NCBI GenBank assembly: GCA_050084985.1 | Contig: JBITNC010000001.1 | Span: 103,230,001-103,294,000 of the forward strand | Length of the DNA: 64,000 nucleotides | Direction: 5' to 3' | Source: Nageia nagi | Lineage: Eukaryota; Pinophyta | Shown here: piece by piece, positions 56,241 through 64,000 of the stretch | Numbering within the stretch: position 1 is the first letter of the stretch | Layout: each line of letters starts with the position of its first letter | The notes under the pieces: generated by a model | Database searches by the model: none | Seen by the model: only the letters and a program-made list of their open reading frames with translations | What the model was told of the DNA's origin: nothing | Position numbers and translations under genes: made by a program

Positions 56241-58071
56241 GGTAAGTTTATAACCATTCTAAGCACTATTAATGATAGGAACAAAAAAAAATTTGATACA
56301 AATTTGTTGAACAACATGTTGATTTAAAAGCAAAACCCTTAGAGTTTGTGAAAGCCAAAGACAAGAAGTTGTGGGATTTAATTTATGAAACCAATATCAT
56401 TCTTCCATTTCTATATGAGAGATGCCATCCTTGCCTAGAATTAATTGATGCTTTGAGTAAGAAAATATTCCATGAAACTAAAAATATAATATAGTCAGGG
56501 GAATGTTGTTTTTTATTTGAGTTGTAATGCAATGTATAATACTTTTGGTCAGTCTAATAGCATATTAGAATGGGTCTGTGTGAGAGTAGCTACTGTAGAC
56601 ATTGAGAAACCATTGGACTGGCTAAATTTATATTTGTTAAATCCCATCATAGAGAAGAAAAATATATATGGTATTTTAGGGTTTAAACTTGATATGGCTT
56701 AACTCTTAATCATCATCATGGGTCTTTATGGAGAAAAGGATATACAAATTATTCAGCTAGAGCACATTAATATAGCCTATAGAATAATCAAACACTATGG
56801 AAAGTATCATCTAAACTAATTTGATCTCATAAAAGATAGATTGGCCATTTAGCTAAAAAAAGAAGACAAACTCAATCAATTTCATAATTCTTCTCTTCTG
56901 TGTTGGTTACTACTACATCAACATCTGGAAGCCTTCTTAGATTTACAACTAAATTAGAAGAATGTAGATAGTAGTTTAAGGAGGGTTGATTAGTGGACAA
57001 AGGTCTTATATCTCAAAGAGTCATACTATAATTTTGTGAGGTGTTTTCTTTTTCTAGCTCTAAATTTCATTTCTAGTGTCACTTTATCTAGATTATCAAA
57101 GAAAACTCTTTCATATTAGAAAATGGATCAACTCAAGAAAATAGATTACTATTTTTTTAAAAATTATACAATCAGTATGCTCAATGGTTTTGTGATAAAG
57201 CTATGAAATTACCATTTTTTATTTCTAACTAGCTATTTTCTATGGAAGTTATGAGATAAGAAGATTATGTTGAAGCCATATGGGGAGTTCCAAAGGGTAA
57301 AAAGAGTTTATGTACACATATCCTTGGTTTTTATTCAACTCAAGAATATCATAAAACATACTAGGAATACTTGACTATGAAAATGCAAAGGTTGTAGTTG
57401 TCACAAATTATAGTTTCATGGCCCTATGATCCATTAGCATTTTTTTCCAGTCATTAAAATCTATAAATTCAAAAGCTCTAGATTTTGTAAGAGTTTCAAG
57501 GGATGAATTTGAAAAAATTTGGAACAACTAGAAAATAGGTCCTTTCCTTCTAGATTCAATGTTAGAGTCTTCATGCATGGCTCTATGGAGGAAAAATTAT
57601 ACAATCAAATTTGAATTTGCTACTGCTTAAGTTAAAGACAAAACTCTACCTAAGTATTTACAATAATGTTTGGCTAACTCTAACTTATCTAAGCATAAAA
57701 AGAAATATTTTATACAATACAAAGAAAAAAGCAAATAGATGCAGTGGATGTATGAATAGGATAAATATTTTTGTGAGGCCTATGATAAATAGATTACTTC
57801 TGATAAAGAAATAGATTAAGCTAAATTGACTTCAAAAGAATTATATCAATTACAAAAATAATAAAAATATGGAGGAGGGCCAAAACTTATGGAAGCAACT
57901 ATAAAAATTATAATTATAGATAGAGTTGTGTTTGAAAAAGATATTGAATACATGAAAAAGATGTAGAAAAAATTTGTAGAGGAAGAAGAGAAGAGAAAAT
58001 AACAAAAAAAGAAGGATGTTGCATTGGAGAAAAAGATCTAGAAGGAATATGAACCATAGAAAAGGATAATG
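56240..58071 (+). pseudogene. gypsy G 3' region, unidentified broken coding sequence
   Basis: Coding-like text in the same strand continues downstream of integrase: 'AKDKKLWDLIYETNIILPFL', then 56517-56702 open with 'YNTFGQSNSILEWVCVRVAT' and 'DIEKPLDWLNLYLLNPIIEK', then pieces such as 'IIMGLYGEKDIQIIQLEHIN' and, near 57190, 'WFCDKAMKLPFFIS'. It ends with a Lys/Glu-rich, coiled-coil-like stretch near 57940-58060 ('KKFVEEEEKRK'). I do not recognise the family. It may be an extra ORF of this lineage between pol and the 3' LTR. Stops and frameshifts are frequent. Confidence 0.4.
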
Positions 58072-58573
58072 TGTTGGAATGTATAATGCATTATTGTAAA
58101 GGTTTTGTAATAATCCTCTTTGTAAATTCACTATTTCTTAACGGTATCACTAGATACCTTAAGTATTTAAGTGAATATGATAATGTAACTTGTCCTACAC
58201 TCCATGTTATGAGCATGACCCTTAGGTAAAATGGAGTAGCATGTCATGCCTTTGTAGATTGGTTAAAATGGTGATCTAAAGGGGGATTTTTTCCTATAAA
58301 TAGAAGGCCCCCTCTTTGTGATCACTCACCAATTTGTGAAGTAAAGTTATGCTCTAAGATAGTGATTAGGAGATGAAGTTAAGAGAATTGTAAGAGAATT
58401 ATCTTTGTGAATGAAGTAAGATTTATTTAGTGGATGTATTCCTAGTTGGAGAAACCTCTTTACATATTGAGTCAATTTGTAAGATTATCTTCTTGAGTTA
58501 TCTTGATGTTAGTATGAGATTCCATGAGATCTTGGTAGTTTAGGATTATATTAGTTATATTTCAATCTCTTCA
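58072..58573 (+). repeat. copia F 5' LTR (502 bp)
   Basis: Starts TGTTGGAATGTATAATGC, ends CTCTTCA. TATA box at 58295-58302. The minus-strand frame at 57850-58131 runs into it and is a shadow. Confidence 0.93.
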
Positions 58574-58575
58574 TT

Positions 58576-58586
58576 TGGTATCAGAG
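58576..58586 (+). other. copia F primer binding site
   Basis: TGGTATCAGAG, a perfect initiator tRNA-Met complement, two bases after the LTR. This is the family's reference site. Confidence 0.92.
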
Positions 58587-58675
58587 ATTGGTGTGGAAGC
58601 TCTTCTTCTTGGTATAGAAGCTCTTCTTATTCTTCTTGGTGATCTTCATTCCCCATCCTACTCTTCATTGTTGAG

Positions 58676-59168
58676 GTAAAACTAAGAGAAGGTACAAACT
58701 CCTTCCTCTAAGTTATTTTATGGATTATTTCATTATGATACTAACATACTTTGTGAAGATGTATTAGTTCTTTTTAATGCTTAGAATGATGTAATTTGTT
58801 TTACTAAATTTTTTTTGTAATTTTTTTATTTAGGATATTGTTAATTTTTTTTTTTTATAAAAAGGGTTAGTATACAAAAATTGCATTTTTTTCAATAGTA
58901 CTTGATTTTCACAATAGTTAATGTTAGTAAGATACTTCATTTTTGAGAAATACTATCTTAGGAAAATATATTGTATTTTACATATTTTTTTCTCTACACT
59001 ATCTTTGTGAAGAAAACAAAATGTATATATATATATATTAAAAAGGAGGGAATTTCTTTGAAAGATGACAAATTATTAATGTTAGCAAAATGTTAGTAAG
59101 ATTATTTCTTACAATTTTGTAAATTCTGCAATATATATATTAAAAATTCAAGGAAAATTTGTAAGTTT

Positions 59169-59239
<71 letters not shown>

Positions 59240-61581
59240 GTGTGTGTGTGTGTGTGTGTGTGTGTTTTTTCAAAACATTAAAATGAAGGTGAGAAATGGT
59301 TGTTGAGGGAGATGACATGTCAACATATTCCCTGCTTGTTACTAGTTGTCTTGGCAACTGTAGACATGTAAGTGTTGCCTCATTTCTTGCTTACCATTTA
59401 CTTTTTCCAATGGCATTTGAGTAGTTCATAGAAACAGGGAGCCAAGACCCTCCTATCCCCTCTCCATTCCCTACCTTAGACCAACACTAAGTATTCACTT
59501 CCTATCTGATTGCATCTCTTCCCCTCTAATTGCTTTTCCTCCCATTAGCCATTCCACACTCTAAATGTTGCCTAGGAAACCTTGGCTTCTTGGCCCTCAC
59601 CTCCAAACAACATGGCACCCTTTCTCTCCTCATAACTAGGTTATGATTGGTCTTCTTCTTTACCTTCACATCCTACACTTTGAACTCTAGTCCTACACCT
59701 TTTGTTTAAAACCCTCTGTATTTTATTTCCGGTCTTCCTCTCCTCCTCATGCAGACCTAGTCTTCCTCTCCTCCATGTGTAGCTAGCCTTATAATAAAAA
59801 TTTATTTCCTTTTTTTTCCTTTATCTTAATAGTCATATTTTTTTTTGGACCTTTTTACCTGCTCTTTACCTTCCTCTTTAATAAATCTATTTTTTAATAT
59901 AGTGAGTAGGGGTACATATGCTTACCTAGTGAAGACTCTAAGTGTAAATTTATTGCTTCATCATTTCCCTTCTAGTCATAGAATATTTTTTGGTACACAT
60001 TCATGAACTTTAAGAATGCCTAGAAGCAATCTATTTATGCTTTTTTTTTTAAGTTTCTATAATTTTATATTGCAAATAGGGCATTAGATGTTTCTTGAAG
60101 GTGTTTTTTACTATCTAAGTATTAAATTTAGAGACAATTTTTTTTTTTTTTAAAACAAAGAGGGGGAAGTTGAAAATTTCAAAGTAGGCAACTATACTTT
60201 CTTTAGCATTGGAGAACAAAATTTTATTTAATGCTAAAAGTTGACAAATATTTTCTTAGCATTTAATTTTATTTAAGTGTTAAGGCTAAGGAAGTGCTCT
60301 TTTTTGAGGTTGAAATATTTTTTATGATAATTTTTTACTTTGATGGTAAAAGTTTTAGGAAATTTTATGCAAATTTCTAAACAGCTCCTATATTATTTAG
60401 GTAATTATTTTTACTAAGGTAATTTTACCTAAGGATATTTTACTTAAAATATTTTGGAAATAGGAATGATGCCTTTTCTAATTTTTTACCTTATGCAAAG
60501 TTAATGAATGAACTTGTGCAAATAATGCATGCCTATCACTTAGAATTATATGAATGCCTCTAAAGTGTTTGATTTAAAATCCTTATGAATGGACTTGTAT
60601 GCAAATGATGCATGTCTATTACTTAATTTTTTTTAAGCTAATAATGCATGCTTATTACTTAAATTTTTTAAGTCATGGGAATGATGTATTTGATGACTCA
60701 CTAATTTTTATTTTCTTATGAAAAGTATGGAATGGACTTGTGTAAAATAAGGAATGATGTAAATATGTCCTTTAGTGGTTGGTAAACAAAACCCATTAGA
60801 ATCTTAGGTTCCAAGTTATGAATAGATGATATTTTATTTATGTGTTTTACTTCATATTTTGCACTTTTGCTTTATTTACTTAATGCAAAAATCATAAATA
60901 TTGATTGAGAAACCCCCTAAAATTAACATATTCACATGTACATTTTGCAACATGACTTGTTTGAGGAGCCATGAGGTGAGGATAGGTAGAATGGAGCCTT
61001 TAATCTGACAATTCAAATGGTGAAAAGTTTGTACTTCTCAATTGCCCCTAAGTCCTCTGTTAGTATAGATATAGATCTAATAGATGGAAGGGCATGTGTG
61101 TAGTGATACCACATGTTCACACATCCATTCAGCAATTATCCTGATAACCTATACTTGAAACCTAATCAAGATTAATAATTTGGCCAATCCAACATACATC
61201 ACAACCTTGAAAAATAGGAGGTACTCCTCCTTATGAAAGTGTATTATTGCCCAAGGTGAACTAGTTGAGGATTGGTAGTACCTGGGCTCCACCTTGCAAG
61301 AATCTAGATGAAGGCTTAATTTTAGATAAGAAAACAAGCCTCAATAATATCACTCTACATTTATGGTTTTTGGTGATGATAAATTATTGATACATGGGAT
61401 GTATATTTGAGTTTCTATTGTAAACATTTGCATTTATGAAATTTGCTAAGCATGTCCTTTTGTTAAACTTAACATGCATGATTGATTTACTTGAATAAAC
61501 CTAAAACATTTATGGATGACCAAAACTAAACATGTAATGTTATTTTAGACCACATGCTTATTTTTTCACATTCTTGTGTAG
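58676..61581 (+). other. copia F leader, possible 2.9 kb intron
   Basis: Starts GAG|GTAAAAC and ends TTCTTGTGTAG|CAAATG. It contains AT/GT microsatellites, a C/T-rich patch (59440-59800) and the conserved block (about 60900-61320), and no gene. Confidence 0.5.
59173..59264. repeat. compound (AT)n(GT)n microsatellite
   Basis: About 16 AT units followed by about 30 GT units with one TTG interruption. The minus-strand 'THTHTH' frame here is an artefact of this repeat. Confidence 0.97.
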
Positions 61582-61584
61582 CAA

Positions 61585-62510
61585 ATGTAAGACACCACCT
61601 TACCTAAGCATATTTTCAATAGTTTCAACTTTGGTATTTGGGAACCTTAAATGAGATTTGAATTTCAAGTAACGAAGCTTTAGAAAACCATAAATGAGAA
61701 CTTTGTTGCTCTTTTAGATGAGAAGGCATTTGAGGCATACAACACAAAGAATGAATTGGCAACCTCCATGATTTTTCATGTAATGTTAGATGATGTGCTC
61801 CTTATGAGTTTTTCCTCAACCTCAACAAAGGAAGCTTGGGATAAGTTAAGAAACTTTACCTTGGATCTAAGCTTTCAAGAAGGTTCACTATTCTCCAAAA
61901 TTTGCTTCAATCTCATTAAGGGAAAGATGAAAATGCTACCATCTACTTGAACAAAATCATTTACCTTAAGACCCAACTTGTTGCATGTGGATTCAATTAG
62001 ATCAATAATGAGTTTATGGTCTTGATCATTCTCCAAATATTTTCTTCAAATTTTGGTAACTTTATGATGGTAATTGAGACTAGGCTTGATAATGAAGAAG
62101 AAATTTTCTCCTTTGAGAACCTTTATAAACTCCTTTTGAAGCATGAGAAAACTCTTAATAAAAAGGTGTTGATGTCTTCTCCAAAGGAAAATAATGTTTC
62201 TCTAGGATTAGTTAAAACTTCTTTCAAAAAAAAGTTCAATTATCATAAGAAATCTTATTCTTCTTCCTTCAAAAAATTTGAAAAGAGAGGTAACAACAAC
62301 AATAACAATAGCAACAACAATGGTAACAACAACTACTTCAAGCAAAGAGATGGAAAAGACAAGGTAAGCAAATCAAATCTCAAGGAAAAGTTCAATGGAA
62401 ATTATAATTTTTATGGCATCCATGGTCATAAAGAATTTGATTGCTACAAAAAGAAAAGATAATAAAAGAACAAGGTAAATAGAAATGTAAATAACTTCAA
62501 AGGAAAGAAG
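61585..62510 (+). pseudogene. gag: copia F gag remnant
   Basis: The start position reads ATG then TAA (61585), a single change from the C/A form. 'FNFGIWEP', 'NELATSMIFHVMLDDVLLMS' and 'FTLDLSFQEGS' follow. 62016-62462 is open: 'ETRLDNEEEIFSFENLYKLL', 'LKHEKTLNKKVLMSS', an Asn-rich tract (NNNNNNSNNNGNNNYF, 62295-62340) and a knuckle with its first two Cys lost (NFYGIHGHKEFDCY). Confidence 0.85.
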
Positions 62511-62569
62511 AATATAAAAGTTAGATTTACTACTACTCTCTACTCCATGAATTGCCCTTTTTTGTATGA

Positions 62570-62920
62570 TTAGATTATTGAATCTAATTGCATTAATCAC
62601 CTATGCTTTGAAAATGCTAAGTTTAAAACGTTTCACAAGTATAAAAAAGATGCAATAGTGATAGGTGATAATTCAATCTTTGAAGTCCAAGAAATTGGGA
62701 GTGTGTTGATTCATGGGAAGTTCTTGAAAATGTGCTCTATTTTCCTAAGTTCAAGATGAACCTTCTCTCTATGATTCAATTTGTAAGAAAAAGGTACTCT
62801 TTTAAGTTCAATTCACACTCCTAGTGCATTAAGAAGGGATTTGCTATGTTGGTTAAAGGATTAATGAAAGATGATATTTACATTATGAATCAAGTTCCAA
62901 AAAAGATGTGTCTTGCTACA
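62570..62920 (+). pseudogene. copia F protease remnant
   Basis: 'IIESNCINHLCFENAKF' near 62573-62623 replaces the Asp-Ser-Gly active site with Glu-Ser-Asn. 'VIGDNSIFEVQEIGSVLIHG' is near 62660-62720, with a frameshift after it. Confidence 0.75.
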
Positions 62921-62939
62921 AATGTGTGTGCTAGAGGCA

Positions 62940-63780
62940 ATCTTTGACACTAATGTTTAGGGCACCTTAATCACAAGAGTATTCAAATTATAAAATACCA
63001 AAAACTTGTGGAAGGTTTGCCTTCAATTGGTCTATGTGAGAAGTGCATCCTAGGAAAGATGAATAGACAAAAGATAGAAAAAGATAAGGTAACAAGGGCA
63101 TATTAACCTCTTCAACTTGTACATTTAGATTTAATGGGTTCATTTTATACTAAGTCGCTTAGGGGAGCATCTTACATCTTGACCTTCATCAATGGCTTCA
63201 ACAAGATGACATTTGGCTATCTACTTGAGAACAAGAATTAAACCTTTGAGATTTTTAAGAATTTTAAAGCCTTAGTTAAAAATCAAACTAACCTTAAAAT
63301 CAAGATGCTAAGATTATATAATGGAGAGAATATATCAGCAATGAGTTTAATGTCTATTGTGCTATGTATGGAATCAAGAGGTAATTTATGATTCCTTACA
63401 CTCCTTAGTAGAATAGTGTTGCTAAAAGGAAAAAGAGGAAAATTATGGATATGGATAGATGCATGTTGGGTAATATTCTTAGTTTATTATGGGGTGAATA
63501 TATGAGCACTACTATTTACACCTTGAATAGGTGTTCCACAAAAGCTTTTCAGGGTAAAACTCCTTTTAAGCCTTGGATAGGAATAAAACCTAACATTTCT
63601 CACCTTAGGGTGTTTAGTTGCAAAGCATTCTCCTACATTATTTCTAAGAAAAGAAAAAAGTTAGATAAAAGAGCTAAAAATACATCTTTGTGGGTTATGA
63701 AAGTTAACATAGAGGCTAAATGATCTACTCTCCATTCTACAAAGGAGTGATCATTTCAAAAGATGTAAAATTCAATGAAA
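62940..63780 (+). pseudogene. copia F integrase remnant
   Basis: 'LGHLNHKSIQIIKYQKLVEG' and 'LCEKCILGKMNRQKIEKDK' form an intact-looking zinc domain, then 'LVHLDLMGS' (Asp kept), 'MTFGYLLENKN', 'IKMLRLYNGENISA' (second Asp changed to Tyr), stops in the 'TPQQNG' motif, and 63445-63723 open with 'MDMDRCMLGNILSLLWGEYM' and 'LRVFSCKAFSYIISKKRKKL'. A frameshift ends it near 63720. Confidence 0.85.
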
Positions 63781-64000
63781 TTCTTGAAGAATCTATTTCT
63801 AATAAGGATGTTGATGATCCAAGTGAATCATCAATTACACCTAGCTAGTTAGATATTGATGTAGATAAGTCACTTCAAGAGAAAAATTCTCCAACTTAAA
63901 GGATAAATAGGAGCATTACCTTGAACAAATCCTTATTTTCCAAAATTGACAACAAGATTCAAAGAAGATTCAAAACATGAGTGTTGGATGGAAGCCATGA
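63781..64000 (+). pseudogene. copia F integrase-RT linker and RT start (cut)
   Basis: 'DVDDPSESSITPS' and 'SITLNKSLFSKIDNKI' lead to 'HECWMEAM' at the window end, the same residues that begin the RT in A, B and D. Confidence 0.8.

Larger units (their letters stand above)
19000..58071 (+). mobile_element. Ty3/gypsy (Tat-like) element G, split by insertions of B, C and F
   Basis: Visible pieces are about 19000-21607, 30071-30641 and 52966-58071. Joined in order they read gag, protease, an RNase H domain, reverse transcriptase, RNase H, integrase and a 3' region. Integrase after RNase H marks Ty3/gypsy. The extra RNase H with 'INFDGA...NNVAEYEAL' is the archaeal-type domain found in the Tat group, but here it precedes the RT. 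All domains have stops. It is the oldest layer of the nest, since B and C lie within it and F within its 3' part. Confidence 0.75.
58072..64000 (+). mobile_element. Ty1/copia element F, 5' part (continues past window)
   Basis: 5' LTR, intact primer binding site, 2.9 kb leader, gag, protease, integrase and the first codons of RT, cut by the window end. Same LTR family as A, B and D. Inserted into the 3' region of gypsy G. The left flank is ataat (58067-58071); the matching right flank is outside the window. Broken by stops. Confidence 0.92.

Noticed and set aside
59148-59357. Minus-strand frame with a His-Thr repeat
   Set aside because: It is the translation of the (AT)n(GT)n microsatellite, not a gene.

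Overview
The window is plant nuclear DNA, very AT-rich, and built almost entirely of decayed transposable elements. It holds Ty1/copia and Ty3/gypsy LTR retrotransposons primed by a methionine-tRNA-like binding site (TGGTATCAGAG), an L1-type LINE, and one low-copy host gene on the minus strand related to TPD1 (TAPETUM DETERMINANT1). The element types and the TPD1-like gene point to a land plant, most likely a flowering plant; I cannot name the species. Nothing suggests bacterial, organellar or CRISPR content, and I saw no rRNA or tRNA genes.

Layout. 1-6319 is the 3' part of copia element A, which sits in an LTR of element H (6320-10243, minus strand, gag only, no polymerase). 10244-12400 is AT-rich DNA with three families of decayed tandem repeats. 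12429-14377 carries the TPD1-like gene (two predicted exons, polyadenylation signals, a TATA box). 14580-14800 is an unexplained GC-richer stretch. About 15120-16870 is a frameshifted LINE (ORF1 tail plus endonuclease). From about 19.0 kb onward lies one old Ty3/gypsy element, G, broken into three visible pieces by later insertions.

The nest from 19 kb to 64 kb. G (gag, protease, an RNase H domain upstream of the reverse transcriptase, RT, RNase H, integrase, 3' region) received copia B (21608-30070), copia C (30642-52965) and copia F (58072 to beyond the window). C in turn received copia D in gag (33502-41944) and gypsy/chromovirus-like E in its reverse transcriptase (about 43811-50573). B, C and D have 5-bp target-site duplications with one mismatch each (GAGGC/GAAGC, GTTGA/ATTGA, AAGGC/AAGGT), and the interrupted reading frames resume on the far side of the insertions. 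So G is oldest, then C, with B, D, E and F later than their hosts.

How the elements work. A, B, D and F share one LTR family (TGTTGGAATGTATAATG...) and C has a related LTR (TGTTAGAAATT...). All encode gag (with an Asn-rich stretch and CCHC knuckle), protease, integrase, reverse transcriptase and RNase H, then a 0.75-0.8 kb noncoding tail before the polypurine tract and 3' LTR. Each 5' leader seen whole starts near a GAG|GTAAAA donor-like site and ends at a TGTAG acceptor-like site just before the gag start, so the leader may be an intron. No element is intact: all carry stops and frameshifts, many of the stops being TAG or TAA where family members keep Gln or Trp, as expected from methylation-driven C-to-T decay. 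The only probable functional protein-coding gene is the TPD1-like one.
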